Positions 17,936 through 27,093 of a stretch of DNA of 64,000 bases are shown piece by piece. A program made the translations under genes and the position numbers. Under the pieces are notes generated by a model. That model saw only the letters and a program-made list of their open reading frames with translations, was not told where the DNA came from and searched no databases. Position 1 is the first letter of the stretch; each line of letters begins with the position of its first letter. The DNA is from an uncultured Pelagibacteraceae bacterium (GTDB taxonomy: Bacteria > Pseudomonadota > Alphaproteobacteria > Pelagibacterales > Pelagibacteraceae), in NCBI GenBank assembly GCA_902624315.1, contig CACNXC010000001.1:1-64000 (forward strand), written 5' to 3'.

Positions 17936-20779
17936 CTACTTAATTCCTTTTAAATCATTTATCATCTTATTAAAACCTGTCGCATTTGAGGCTTTAACCA
18001 TTAAATAATCATTATTATTCAAATCACTTTTCATAAATTTAATCATTTGAGAATTGGTTCTAAAAACTTTACCTCTTTTTGATTTTGCAATCTTTTTGAA
18101 TATTTGACTTATATAGTTTCCCTTTAAAAAAATTTTATCAATTTTTGTTTTATTAATTATTGGAACAATTGACTGGTGAAGTTTTTTAGAATGAGTTCCA
18201 AGTTCTAACATATCACCAAGTAAGAGATACTTTTTGAATTTTTTGCTTTTTACTTTATCATAATTTAATATAGCAGATTTGAGGGATAAAGGATTTGAAT
18301 TATAACTTTCATCTATTAGGTTTATGTTTTTTTTATTTATTTTTACTCTTGATAAATCTCCTCTCCCTTGGGGAGTTGTAAAATTAAAAAAAACTTTTTT
18401 ATCTAATTTTGTAATATCAATATTAATACTCATTACCGCTAAAGCAGCTAAAATATTATAAATATTATTTTGAAAATTATTAGAAATCACAAAACTTTTG
18501 TTAAAATCTTTAGCTTTGATATTTATTTTAAAATTATTATTAATTTTAATAATACTAATTAACTTTACATTAGATTTATGATTTTTGATCCCAAATGAAA
18601 TTGTATTAATATTATTTTTGATAGCTATTTTCTGATGTAATCTAAAAAAATTATCATCTGCATTTAAAATCACAAAACCATTTGGTTTCGTGTTTGAAAT
18701 TATTTCAGATTTTGCAAGTGCAATATCTTTTATATTCTTAAAATTTTTGGCATGAGCGTAATTTATATTAGTTATAACGCTTATGTCTGGTTTGATAATT
18801 TTTGATAAATAATCAATTTCCCCTTTTTTATCCATACCGACTTCCAAAACTCCATAATTATCGTTCTTACTCAAATTAAAAAGGCTTAATGGAACCCCAT
18901 ATTTGTTATTATAAGATTTCGGAGAAATAGTTGTTTTAGAAATTTTTTTTAAAGTTTTGCCTAATAATTCCTTAAGTGTAGTTTTTCCACAGCTCCCTGT
19001 TATTGCAATTATCTTTGCATCAATATTCTCTCTGAAAATAGCTGATGTTTTTGTCAAAAATTTCAATGAATCTATTACTTTTATTTGTTTTTTAAAATCT
19101 AATTTTTTTTTAATTTTATTTACAACTACTATAGAAGCTTTTTTCTTCAGAGCTTCTTCTACAAACTTATTTCCATCATTTTTCCTGCCTCGTATAGCGA
19201 AAAAAATGTCATTTTTTTTAACTTCTTTTGAATTAATTCTAGCTTGTCCCAGAGTTAAATTTGTATTTAATTTTTTATCACCAGATAACTCTTTAATAAG
19301 ATTTAATTTCAAATTATTCGATAAATTCAAATTTTTTAATTTAATTGCGTTTAAAATAATTTTTTTATCTGAAAAATAAATTTTACGATTACCAATTTCT
19401 TGAATTTTTTCATGACCCTTACCAGCAACTAATAAGATATTGCCTGTAGTTAAATTTTTAACCGCTTCAGAAATCGCCTTTGCTCTATCAGAAATTTCTG
19501 ATATTTTTTTACTATTTATCCCTCTTTTAATATCTTTTCTAATATTATTAGGATTTTCCAGTCTGGGATTATCATCTGTCAAATATATTTGATCAGCATA
19601 CAATGAAGCTATTTTACCCATTTTTGATCTTTTATTTTGATCTCTATTTCCACCACAACCAAACAAAAGAACAATTTTTTTATTAGGAAATTGCTCTCTT
19701 AGTGAAAGAAGAGATATTTTTAATGCATCTGGTGTGTGTGCGTAATCCAAAATAACTTTAGATTTATTTTTAATATTTCCAATTTTTTCTAGTCTTCCCT
19801 CAACAGATCTTATTTTTGGAATAACTTCCAAAATTTTATTTAAACTTAGATTACTTTTTTGGGCAGCTATAATTGCCATCATTATGTTCTTGAGTTGTAT
19901 TTTACCTATAAGATTGAGCTTAATATTTTTGATTAAGTTTTTATATTTGATTTTTAACATTTGTTTCTCACCTACAAAATAATGAGATAAAATTTTAAAA
20001 TGATTTTTTGGGTTATTTATAGAATAAATCTTTAAATTTCTCTTTAATGCAATTTTTTTTATGTTTCTAAATTCAGGTATTTTTTCATCAATAATTACAT
20101 TGCCTTTAATAGATAGAAGTTTCTCAAAAAGATAGAGTTTCGCAATTAAATAATCTTTTAAATTTTTATGATAATCTAAATGATCTTGAGATAAGTTTGT
20201 AAATATTCCTGAATTAAATTTTAAACCATCTAACCTATTTTGACTTAAACCATGACTTGAAGCTTCCAATATTACATCATCTACTTTCTGATTTTTAAGA
20301 TAATTTAATATCTTCCCCAATTGAATTGGGTCGATGGTTGTATTGGATAAATTGATATATTTGTTGTTTGATTTAACACCCAAAGTTCCAATTGATGCAA
20401 CTTTTCTTTTATTTAATTTTAATATTTGATAATAAAAATCAGCTACAGAAGACTTTCCATTAGTTCCTGTAATTGCAATTAGATTTGTTGGTTTTTTATT
20501 ATAAATTTTAAATGAAACTTCAGCTAATAATTTTCTCACATTTTTTGAATGAATAATTAATACTCCATTTGGAAATTTCGTTATTTTTTTTTCAGTTACG
20601 ATAATTTTTGAGCCTTTGTTTATTGCATCTAATATGAAATTATTTCCATCAATATTTGTGCCTTTAATCGCAAAAAAGACATTATCTTTTTTTACTTTTG
20701 AACTCTCAAAACAGATGTCAGAAAAAAAAGTGTTTTCAAATTTTTTTCCAATATTTGGGAAATAATCTTTAAGTAACAT
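17936..20779 (-). CDS. murEF: MurE-MurF fusion ligase
   Basis: One 947-residue frame carries two complete Mur ligases. Residues about 1-480 are MurE: ATP loop ITGTNGKSS (103-111), EASSHGL, and DNPR at 403-406, the motif associated with meso-diaminopimelate specificity. Residues about 485-947 are MurF: ATP loop ITGSCGKTT (593-601), NNKYGVPL, LEVGMDKKGEI, INYAHAKNF and DESYNSNP. The junction has no long linker and I see no stop or internal gene boundary. The protein would add meso-DAP and then D-Ala-D-Ala to the nucleotide precursor. MurE/MurF fusions are known in other bacteria such as Bordetella. It lies where separate murE and murF genes normally sit and abuts ftsI and mraY. Confidence 0.95.
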   Translation of the reverse strand: MLLKDYFPNIGKKFENTFFSDICFESSKVKKDNVFFAIKGTNIDGNNFILDAINKGSKIIVTEKKITKFPNGVLIIHSKNVRKLLAEVSFKIYNKKPTNLIAITGTNGKSSVADFYYQILKLNKRKVASIGTLGVKSNNKYINLSNTTIDPIQLGKILNYLKNQKVDDVILEASSHGLSQNRLDGLKFNSGIFTNLSQDHLDYHKNLKDYLIAKLYLFEKLLSIKGNVIIDEKIPEFRNIKKIALKRNLKIYSINNPKNHFKILSHYFVGEKQMLKIKYKNLIKNIKLNLIGKIQLKNIMMAIIAAQKSNLSLNKILEVIPKIRSVEGRLEKIGNIKNKSKVILDYAHTPDALKISLLSLREQFPNKKIVLLFGCGGNRDQNKRSKMGKIASLYADQIYLTDDNPRLENPNNIRKDIKRGINSKKISEISDRAKAISEAVKNLTTGNILLVAGKGHEKIQEIGNRKIYFSDKKIILNAIKLKNLNLSNNLKLNLIKELSGDKKLNTNLTLGQARINSKEVKKNDIFFAIRGRKNDGNKFVEEALKKKASIVVVNKIKKKLDFKKQIKVIDSLKFLTKTSAIFRENIDAKIIAITGSCGKTTLKELLGKTLKKISKTTISPKSYNNKYGVPLSLFNLSKNDNYGVLEVGMDKKGEIDYLSKIIKPDISVITNINYAHAKNFKNIKDIALAKSEIISNTKPNGFVILNADDNFFRLHQKIAIKNNINTISFGIKNHKSNVKLISIIKINNNFKINIKAKDFNKSFVISNNFQNNIYNILAALAVMSINIDITKLDKKVFFNFTTPQGRGDLSRVKINKKNINLIDESYNSNPLSLKSAILNYDKVKSKKFKKYLLLGDMLELGTHSKKLHQSIVPIINKTKIDKIFLKGNYISQIFKKIAKSKRGKVFRTNSQMIKFMKSDLNNNDYLMVKASNATGFNKMINDLKGIK

Positions 20780-22471
20780 TTAGAAATTAAATTCACTATA
20801 TTTTGTGGCTAAAATAGGCCCAATTTTTTCAACAATTTGACCCGTGGCTTCAACTGCTGTCCATCCAGCAGTATTAAAAGGTGTCCCTTTATACTTTATG
20901 TTGGATCCATCTCTATAATGATAAATATAGTTTTCATTTATTTTTGGCTCATCCAACATAACTGCTAAAACAAATTTTGGTTTAGATGTTGGAAATACTG
21001 AAATAAAAGAATTAATCTTACTATTTGAATACTCTCCATCCACACTTTTTTCAGCTGTACCTGTTTTGCCACCAATTTCATATCCGTTCACATTTGCTAA
21101 TGATGCAGTTCCATCTTTTGTTGAAACAATTTTTCTCAAAATCGGTAAAATTTCTCTTGATAAGTCTTGACTAAAAATTTTTTCTTTTTTTTCATCATTA
21201 TTATTTTTGACTAACTTTGGTTTTATATAATACCCCCCATTAACAACAATAGAGTAAGCTTTTGCTAATTGGAGCAATGTGGTTGTTATGCCGTGGCCAA
21301 ATGATGCTGTAGCAAGTGGACATTTTCCCCAATTAAATTGAATTGGTTTTCCAACTTCCTCAATATCAAAGTCAATTTTTTCTAAAACACCAATCTTAGA
21401 TAAAAATGATTTAAATTTTTCCTCACCCACTTGCTGAACAATTCTAACTGAGCCTATATTACTAGAACGAATTAGTATTTGCTCAGCAGTTAAATTGGAA
21501 GAAATTTTTTTGTCGTATTCTCTTATCGGAAATCCTGCACACATAAGAGATTTTGGCAAATCAAAATATTCTGTTTCAGCAGTAATGATTTTTTCATCAA
21601 GAGCAGCAGCTAATGTGAAAGTTTTAAATACAGATCCAAATTCATAGACACCTTTAGTGACTCTATTTATATAATTCGAATCTGAAATTTCCTTTCTTTG
21701 ATTTGGATCAAAGTCAGGAAGAGAAACTAAGGATAGCACTTCACCATTATTTACATCCATCAGAATTGCAGCGCTTCCGATAGTATTAAAAATTTTATTG
21801 AATCTAATTAATTCTTCTCTTATTAAAAATTGGATATCTTTGTCGACTGTTAATTGAATAGGTTCTTTGCTATTTTTTAAAATTTTATCTAATGATTTTT
21901 CCAGACCAGAGACTCCTTTATTATTATCATCAATTTGACCAAGAATATGACTAAATAAGTTTTTTTCAGGATAAATTCTTGTTAATTTTTCCTCAGGTTG
22001 AATTGATTTGTCACCTAGTTTCATCACCTTTTCGTAATTTTCTTCAGATATTTTTTTTTCTAAGTAAAAAAATTTTTTATTATTCAATTGATTTTGAATT
22101 TTGACAAAATCTTTATTGGGAAAAATATATTTAAAATTTATTAATAATTTTTTTTTATCAATAACTTTTCTAGTGCTTATTCCAATATCAATTGAGCTTA
22201 CTGTTTTACTTAGATATTTTCCATTTCTATCAATTATGTCTGCTCTATAAAGTTTATTAGAAACATTACCTAAATTTTCATTCATTACTTTTTTGGAATC
22301 TCTAGAACCAAGATGTATTAAGTGTATAGAAAAAATTATAAAAATGATAAAAAAAATAAAAAAAATAAATGAAATTCTATTAAATAAAATATTAATATTT
22401 GACTTATTTTTTTGAAAAGAAAAATCATTCTGATTATCTTCTAAAATAATTTGTGAATTTTTATTCTTCAT
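20780..22471 (-). CDS. ftsI: Septal transpeptidase FtsI (PBP3)
   Basis: Class B penicillin-binding protein that crosslinks septal peptidoglycan with FtsW. A roughly 30-residue cytoplasmic tail is followed by one membrane segment (about 33-54), a pedestal domain, and a transpeptidase domain. Catalytic motifs are SVFK (serine about residue 280), SSN in LIRSSNIGSV, and KTGTAEK. At 563 residues its length is normal. It overlaps ftsL by 11 bases and directly abuts murEF. Confidence 0.95.
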   Translation of the reverse strand: MKNKNSQIILEDNQNDFSFQKNKSNINILFNRISFIFFIFFIIFIIFSIHLIHLGSRDSKKVMNENLGNVSNKLYRADIIDRNGKYLSKTVSSIDIGISTRKVIDKKKLLINFKYIFPNKDFVKIQNQLNNKKFFYLEKKISEENYEKVMKLGDKSIQPEEKLTRIYPEKNLFSHILGQIDDNNKGVSGLEKSLDKILKNSKEPIQLTVDKDIQFLIREELIRFNKIFNTIGSAAILMDVNNGEVLSLVSLPDFDPNQRKEISDSNYINRVTKGVYEFGSVFKTFTLAAALDEKIITAETEYFDLPKSLMCAGFPIREYDKKISSNLTAEQILIRSSNIGSVRIVQQVGEEKFKSFLSKIGVLEKIDFDIEEVGKPIQFNWGKCPLATASFGHGITTTLLQLAKAYSIVVNGGYYIKPKLVKNNNDEKKEKIFSQDLSREILPILRKIVSTKDGTASLANVNGYEIGGKTGTAEKSVDGEYSNSKINSFISVFPTSKPKFVLAVMLDEPKINENYIYHYRDGSNIKYKGTPFNTAGWTAVEATGQIVEKIGPILATKYSEFNF

Positions 22472-22772
22472 TATTATTTAAACTTAATTGGCCTATTTGG
22501 ATTTCATTACTTTTTCTGGTAATTGTTTGAATTTTCTGGATATCGAATTTTATTAATTCATTATCAAAGTAAAGATTTTGAAATTGAAGTAATTTTTCAG
22601 TAGAACTCAAATAATCAAATTCCAGCCTAGTATTTTCAAAATTTTTTTTTAGATCTCTAATGTTTTCTTTCAAGACAAATATTTCATCATCAATCCTTTT
22701 TGTTGAATTTTTAACTATTGCCGTTGAGAAAATTAAAGAAAATACCAAGAGTGTAACAAAAAATTTTTTCAT
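22461..22772 (-). CDS. ftsL: Cell division protein FtsL-like
   Basis: A 103-residue bitopic protein between rsmH and ftsI, the standard ftsL position. One N-terminal hydrophobic segment (about residues 4-20) precedes a heptad-like coiled-coil region (about 25-75: [21 protein letters not shown]). FtsL forms a complex with FtsQ and FtsB. Sequence similarity alone is too weak to be decisive in this family; topology, size and location support the call. It overlaps rsmH by 4 bases and ftsI by 11. Confidence 0.78.
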   Translation of the reverse strand: MKKFFVTLLVFSLIFSTAIVKNSTKRIDDEIFVLKENIRDLKKNFENTRLEFDYLSSTEKLLQFQNLYFDNELIKFDIQKIQTITRKSNEIQIGQLSLNNNEE

Positions 22773-23779
22773 AATTTTTCACCAAAATTTTCAACATCTA
22801 AAAGTGTTTTGAATTTTTTAAATATATCTGTCTCAAAATTATAAAAATCATCTTTTTTTATTACATATCTGAGTTTTGCTGATCTTGATGGAATATTTTC
22901 TCTTAATTCTTTAGCTGATGGTGTTATTGGTTTTTTTTCAACCATACTAAATAGTGTCTCAGGTTGATGAATATTTGGTACATATCGGGATATACTTTTT
23001 TTTTCGGATAAACTTTTAAAAAAATATTTTACAATTTTATCCTCTAGTGAATGGAAAGTAACAACAGCCAATATACCATCTTTTTTTAATACTTTTGTAG
23101 CTGCAATTAAACCATATATTAATTCACTTATTTCTTTATTGACAAAAATTCTAAGTGCCTGAAAAGTTTTTGTAGCGTTATTTATCTTAAAACTTTTTCT
23201 TTTTTTTGATTTTTCAATTAATTCAACTAATTTTTTTGTATCAATTTTTTTTGTCTCTCTTTCTATAACAATATTTGATGCAATTCTTTTTGCCTCTAAT
23301 TCTTCACCAAAAAATTTGAAAATTTTTTCTAATTCACGAATATCTAAATTATTTATTGCGTCACTTGCAGAAAAATTATTAAAACCCATTTGCATATTAA
23401 GTTCTCCAACAGAATTAAATGATAAACCTTTTTTGGGATCTTTAATTTGCGTGAAAGAATAACCTAAATCAAAAAGTATCCCTCTGATTTTTTGATCTTT
23501 AAGTTTGAGGTTGTCTAATTGACTAAATTTTTTATGTTTGAAAATAAATCTGTTTGGGAACTTTTCAGAAATTTTATCCGCAATTTTTTTACTTTCTATA
23601 TCTCTATCAATTGCAATTACTTGAGTATTTTTGTAACTTAAAATTTTTTTGGTATAGCCGCCTTGACCAAAAGTGCAATCAATAAATGTGCCACCATGTT
23701 GAGGGGTAATAATGCTAATTATTTCATTAAGCAATACCGGATAATGTTTTGGAGCATCCGATACCATGGTGGCGTCCAT
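22769..23779 (-). CDS. rsmH: 16S rRNA (cytosine1402-N4)-methyltransferase RsmH
   Basis: SAM-dependent methyltransferase (formerly MraW) modifying C1402 of 16S rRNA in the decoding centre. It has [10 protein letters not shown] at the start, the SAM motif [36 protein letters not shown] and [12 protein letters not shown]. Length is 336 residues if the first ATG is used; an internal ATG four codons later ([10 protein letters not shown]) is an equally good start. It usually follows mraZ directly, but here ftsZ lies between them, 18 bases upstream. Confidence 0.95.
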   Translation of the reverse strand: MDATMVSDAPKHYPVLLNEIISIITPQHGGTFIDCTFGQGGYTKKILSYKNTQVIAIDRDIESKKIADKISEKFPNRFIFKHKKFSQLDNLKLKDQKIRGILFDLGYSFTQIKDPKKGLSFNSVGELNMQMGFNNFSASDAINNLDIRELEKIFKFFGEELEAKRIASNIVIERETKKIDTKKLVELIEKSKKRKSFKINNATKTFQALRIFVNKEISELIYGLIAATKVLKKDGILAVVTFHSLEDKIVKYFFKSLSEKKSISRYVPNIHQPETLFSMVEKKPITPSAKELRENIPSRSAKLRYVIKKDDFYNFETDIFKKFKTLLDVENFGEKL

Positions 23780-23797
23780 TTATTTTTTCGAAGACCA

Positions 23798-25261
23798 TTA
23801 ATTTTTTTGTCTTCGTAAAAATGCAGGTATTTCTAAATCATCCTCTTCTAGTTCTTCATCTGATGATCCAAGCAAATCGTCAGAAGTTGAAGCTTGATTT
23901 TCTGTGTTAAATAAATCTGGTTCATCTGTATCTACACCAAATTCCTTTAAATGATTTGAGGACTCCTCCTCAGTATTAGATGAGCTTAATGCTTCATGTG
24001 AAAAAGAATTGTCATTGTCCTCTGAGATATTTTCTACAATATGCTCAGCGTCTTGATTTTTCAACAATTCTTCGTGATACTGCTTGTTTACATCATCAAC
24101 TGACTGACTCTGAATACTCTCTGATACTATCTCATTTTCTAGTTTAAGTGCAGTCGCACCATCAGAAATAGGGTTTGAGTTTGTATTCTGAAAATTAAAA
24201 GAAGTTGTTCCAGCAGTTGTTCCAAAATCAGAATAACCAGGATTTCGATTTTGAATACGATGTACCATATTGATAACTGATTTAGTTTCTGGTTGTTGAC
24301 CATCTAAAGATGTGGCTACAATTGAGACTCTCATTTTTCCATCTAGTTCCGGATCTGTGATAGCGCCAATAATTAATTCAGCTTCAGGATCTACTTCTGC
24401 TCTAACTTTATTGACTGCTTCATCAACTTCAAATAGTTTAAGATCTTTTCCACCAGTAATATTAACCAATAATCCTTTTGCTCCTTTTAATGTATAATCA
24501 TCAATTAAAGGATTACTTATAGCCATCTCTGCAGCTTTCATGGATCTTCCTTCTCCCTCGGCCTCACCAGTACCCATCATAGCTTTGCCCATTGAGGCCA
24601 TAACAGATTCGACATCAGCAAAATCAAGATTGATCAATCCAGGTCTTACCATTAAGTCGGTAATACTCTGGACACCATGCATTAAGACATTATTTGAAAG
24701 ATTGAATGACTCTTCAAATGTAGTTTGCTCATTAGCTATCTTGAATAAATTTTGATTTGGAATAACTATAATTGTATCAACATGTCTTCTTAGTTCCTCC
24801 AAACCTTGTTGAGCTCTTCTCATTCTTGAAGGACCCTCATATAAGAATGGTAATGTAACTACTCCAACTGTTAAAATGTTCAATTCTTTGGCAGCTCTTG
24901 CAATAACATGTGCGGCACCCGTGCCTGTTCCACCTCCCATTCCAGCAGCTATAAAGACCATATTTGCACCTTGTAAGATATTTACTATATCATTTAAAGA
25001 CTCGTCAGCAGCAGCTTGACCAATATCAAGTTTTGCTCCAGCGCCTAGACCTTTTGTTAAATTCAAACCAATTTGAATTTTAGATTTTGCTTTGCTATGT
25101 TTTAAATCTTGAGCATCAGTATTAACTGCAATAAATTCAACACCTTGCATTCCATTATCAATCATTTCATTTATCGCATTTCCTCCAGCTCCACCTATTC
25201 CCATAACCAATAGTCTTGGTTGAAGCTCTTTTATTTCTGGTACCTTAAAATTAATTGTCAT
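23798..25261 (-). CDS. ftsZ: Tubulin-like division protein FtsZ, relocated
   Basis: GTPase that forms the Z ring. It has [11 protein letters not shown] at the N-terminus, the tubulin signature [10 protein letters not shown], the T7 loop NLDFADVES, a long acidic/serine-rich linker (about residues 320-470), and the conserved C-terminal peptide [12 protein letters not shown] that binds FtsA and other partners. The frame is open to an ATG at 25300 inside mraZ, but I chose the ATG at 25261 ([10 protein letters not shown]). It matches the usual alphaproteobacterial start and is preceded by GGGGG eight bases upstream, a clear ribosome-binding site. This gives 487 residues. It sits between mraZ and rsmH instead of after ftsA. 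Confidence 0.96.
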   Translation of the reverse strand: MTINFKVPEIKELQPRLLVMGIGGAGGNAINEMIDNGMQGVEFIAVNTDAQDLKHSKAKSKIQIGLNLTKGLGAGAKLDIGQAAADESLNDIVNILQGANMVFIAAGMGGGTGTGAAHVIARAAKELNILTVGVVTLPFLYEGPSRMRRAQQGLEELRRHVDTIIVIPNQNLFKIANEQTTFEESFNLSNNVLMHGVQSITDLMVRPGLINLDFADVESVMASMGKAMMGTGEAEGEGRSMKAAEMAISNPLIDDYTLKGAKGLLVNITGGKDLKLFEVDEAVNKVRAEVDPEAELIIGAITDPELDGKMRVSIVATSLDGQQPETKSVINMVHRIQNRNPGYSDFGTTAGTTSFNFQNTNSNPISDGATALKLENEIVSESIQSQSVDDVNKQYHEELLKNQDAEHIVENISEDNDNSFSHEALSSSNTEEESSNHLKEFGVDTDEPDLFNTENQASTSDDLLGSSDEELEEDDLEIPAFLRRQKN

Positions 25262-25275
25262 TTTGTTATCCCCCG

Positions 25276-25731
25276 TTATTTGTTTAGTTGATGCTCCCAT
25301 TTAAGGCTGGCTCGATTTAAATTAGCTTTTTTTCTTGCATTGACCTTAAATTTTTCAAATATTGTTGGTTCCCATATTTGGAATGTTTTACCCTGACCAA
25401 CAAAGACCATGCTATTTTTGATTTTTGCATGTTTTAATAATTTTGAAGTAAGTGAAATTCTTCCTTCACTATCAAATTGTAAATTTGTGCTTTCAGATAA
25501 AATTGATGTTGCAAAAAAATCTCTTTTTTCCTCAAAAGGATTTAAAGAGTCTATAGAATTTGAAATTTTTTCTACTCTGTCTTGAGGCCATGCTTCTATT
25601 GATTGATTATTAAATGACGGATAACAGATTACACCGTTATAACCTAAGTTAGACAAATATGATCTATAGCTTGCAGGCACTGACACTCTTCCTTTTTTGT
25701 CCAATTTGTTTTCGTAGGTCGATAAAAACAT
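25276..25731 (-). CDS. mraZ: Transcriptional regulator MraZ
   Basis: AbrB-like DNA-binding protein with two SpoVT/AbrB half-repeats. The first is [15 protein letters not shown] (about residues 9-23) and the second [18 protein letters not shown] (about residues 82-99). MraZ usually represses its own dcw operon through repeated TGGG boxes; matching boxes lie 30-53 bases upstream here. At 151 residues its length is normal. It is the first gene of the long minus-strand run and is followed after 14 bases by ftsZ, so autoregulation by MraZ would act directly on ftsZ dosage. Confidence 0.93.
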   Translation of the reverse strand: MFLSTYENKLDKKGRVSVPASYRSYLSNLGYNGVICYPSFNNQSIEAWPQDRVEKISNSIDSLNPFEEKRDFFATSILSESTNLQFDSEGRISLTSKLLKHAKIKNSMVFVGQGKTFQIWEPTIFEKFKVNARKKANLNRASLKWEHQLNK

Positions 25732-25750
25732 AAACCATAAAGTCCTATAA

Positions 25751-25784
25751 ATCCCATATTTGGGAATTTATGGGATACTATGGG
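25751..25784. promoter_or_regulatory. MraZ-type TGGG operator boxes
   Basis: Read on the plus strand, TGGG occurs at 25761, 25771 and 25781, an exact 10-base period. This is the arrangement reported for E. coli MraZ sites (TGGGN repeats separated by five bases). A fourth, inverted box (TCCCA at 25752) forms a perfect 8-base inverted repeat, ATCCCATA/TATGGGAT (25751-25758 and 25769-25776). Two of the boxes flank the proposed -10 element, as expected for repression. Whether the strand orientation matches other species I cannot check. Confidence 0.6.
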
Positions 25785-25803
25785 TTTTTTTGAAATGAGT
25801 CAA
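25775..25803 (-). promoter_or_regulatory. Probable sigma-70 promoter of the dcw operon
   Basis: On the minus strand, TTGACT (25803-25798) is followed after exactly 17 bases by TAGTAT (25780-25775). Transcription would start near 25768, giving a leader of about 37 bases before the mraZ ATG. A second TTGACTCA copy lies at 25855-25848 without a convincing -10. Elements were found by eye and are not experimentally supported. Confidence 0.55.
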
Positions 25804-25891
25804 CAAATACTATTTATAATTGAAGTAGGCCAATTAAGGATGATAGTGAGTCAAAACGTGAACATTTATTAGATATTTATTTTTAATGAAT

Positions 25892-26247
25892 AGCCAGATG
25901 AACTATAAGCCGGGTTCTGTCATTTAAACTTACCATTTGTCTAGGCTCAAGATCACTCTTAAGCTCAAGCAACTAACCCTGATGACGAGCCAAAGATAGC
26001 TTTTAGTTTTTCAACAATGTCATCTCTACTTAGTCTTGCTCCCAGTGGGGTTTTCCAGCGTTCATTGTTACCAATAGAACCGGTGTGCTCTTACCACACC
26101 TTTTCACCCTTGCCTTGTTAAGGCGGTATATTTTCTGTGGCACTATCCCTAGGGTTGCCCCTGCCAGGTATTACCTGGCACTGCATCTTTGTAGAGTCCG
26201 GACTTTCCTCTTTAAAATTTTTAAAGCGATAAGTCGTTCATCTGGCA
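25892..26247 (-). ncRNA. rnpB: RNase P RNA
   Basis: The catalytic RNA that matures tRNA 5' ends. On the minus strand the conserved segments appear in order: GAGGAAAGUCCGGACUC near the 5' end, the GCCAGGUAAUACCUGGC hairpin, ACAGAAAAUAUACCGCC, GGUAAGAGCACACCGG, and ACAGAACCCGGCUUA near the 3' end. The termini pair as GCCAGAUGAAC with GUUCAUCUGGC. The length, about 356 bases, fits bacterial type A. The ends are set by that pairing and may be off by a few bases. Confidence 0.95.
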
Positions 26248-26252
26248 AACTC

Positions 26253-26280
26253 AATCTATTGGTAAAATTTGATATTTCAA
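26253..26280 (-). promoter_or_regulatory. Possible rnpB promoter
   Basis: On the minus strand TTGAAA (26280-26275), a 16-base spacer and TAGATT (26258-26253) sit about six bases before the predicted 5' end of rnpB. Spacing is good; the -10 matches consensus at four of six positions. Confidence 0.42.
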
Positions 26281-26289
26281 GCTAAATTT

Positions 26290-27036
26290 TCATCGTTGCA
26301 ACAGGTTTTTACTAATTAATAGGCATTCTTTATCAATCTTACCATTAACTAAACTTTGTCTAAATCGTCTTTGAAAAGCTAGTGTAAGATACTTAATATT
26401 TTTACGAGATTTAAATTTTTTTACATTATTATAACCAATTTTATGTAGATTTTTTAAAAATAACTTTTCATCAATTCTGGTGAGAAAATTTTTTTCTCTA
26501 AACTTTTTAATTTTTTTTTCATCCAGATTATGCCAAAAACTTAATTTTTTTTTAGCTAAAATTTCCCAAGGAAATTTTTCACCCGGGTCTTTTTTTCTAC
26601 CAGGAGATACATCAGAATGACCAAGAATACATTTTCCTTTAATTTTATATTTTTTCACCAAAATATTAAGTAATTTTTGAAGTGAAAATATTTGCTTTTT
26701 TGAAAATTTTTTATAACCATGTTGATGACCTGGATTAGTTAATTCAATACCTATTGAATTTTTATTTAGAGATTCTAAATGTTTCCAACTTGAGACGCCA
26801 GCATGCCAAGCTTCAAAAAGGTCTGGAACCAAACTTATTATTTCACCATTTCTTTTAATTAAATAATGTGAGCTAACTTTCGATTTCGGGTCTTGCAGTC
26901 TTTCTATCGCTGATGATTCTTTTTTCATACCTGTGTAATGAATTATAATAAATTTAATTCTGTTTTTTACCCTTTTGGGTAAATTAAAATTTAGGGAATA
27001 ACTTGTGTCCACTTTTAAGCCTATTTTTTGATTCAT
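26290..27036 (-). CDS. N-acetylmuramoyl-L-alanine amidase (Amidase_2)
   Basis: Zinc amidase of the AmpD/AmiD family, cleaving the bond between MurNAc and L-Ala in peptidoglycan or its recycled fragments. Ligands are visible: the histidine in IIHYTGM, and the histidine and aspartate spaced ten residues apart in GHSDVSPGRKKDPG. The SHYLIKRNGEI and WHAGVSSW segments are typical. A C-terminal region (about 170-248) resembles the peptidoglycan-binding helical region of AmiD. I see no signal peptide, which favours a cytosolic recycling (AmpD-like) role, though location is not settled. Length is 248 residues. Confidence 0.88.
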   Translation of the reverse strand: MNQKIGLKVDTSYSLNFNLPKRVKNRIKFIIIHYTGMKKESSAIERLQDPKSKVSSHYLIKRNGEIISLVPDLFEAWHAGVSSWKHLESLNKNSIGIELTNPGHQHGYKKFSKKQIFSLQKLLNILVKKYKIKGKCILGHSDVSPGRKKDPGEKFPWEILAKKKLSFWHNLDEKKIKKFREKNFLTRIDEKLFLKNLHKIGYNNVKKFKSRKNIKYLTLAFQRRFRQSLVNGKIDKECLLISKNLLQR

Positions 27037-27093
27037 TTTTATATTTAATTAATTCTTAATTTACTTTATGATCCACTATAATAAAAAATATTA

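Noticed and set aside
18957-19379. 140-codon plus-strand frame inside murEF
   Set aside because: Antisense shadow of a strongly conserved gene; no start context, and composition follows the complementary codons. The same applies to similar antisense frames at 11045-11410, 15424-15744 and 34597-34986.
25262-25300. Longer ftsZ start overlapping mraZ
   Set aside because: The ATG at 25261 has a GGGGG ribosome-binding site at good distance and yields the family's usual N-terminus; the extra 13 residues are antisense-free but simply reuse the end of mraZ in another frame.
26085-26285. A 66-codon plus-strand open frame
   Set aside because: It lies across the RNase P RNA gene on the other strand; the peptide has no protein-like pattern and the RNA explains the conservation.
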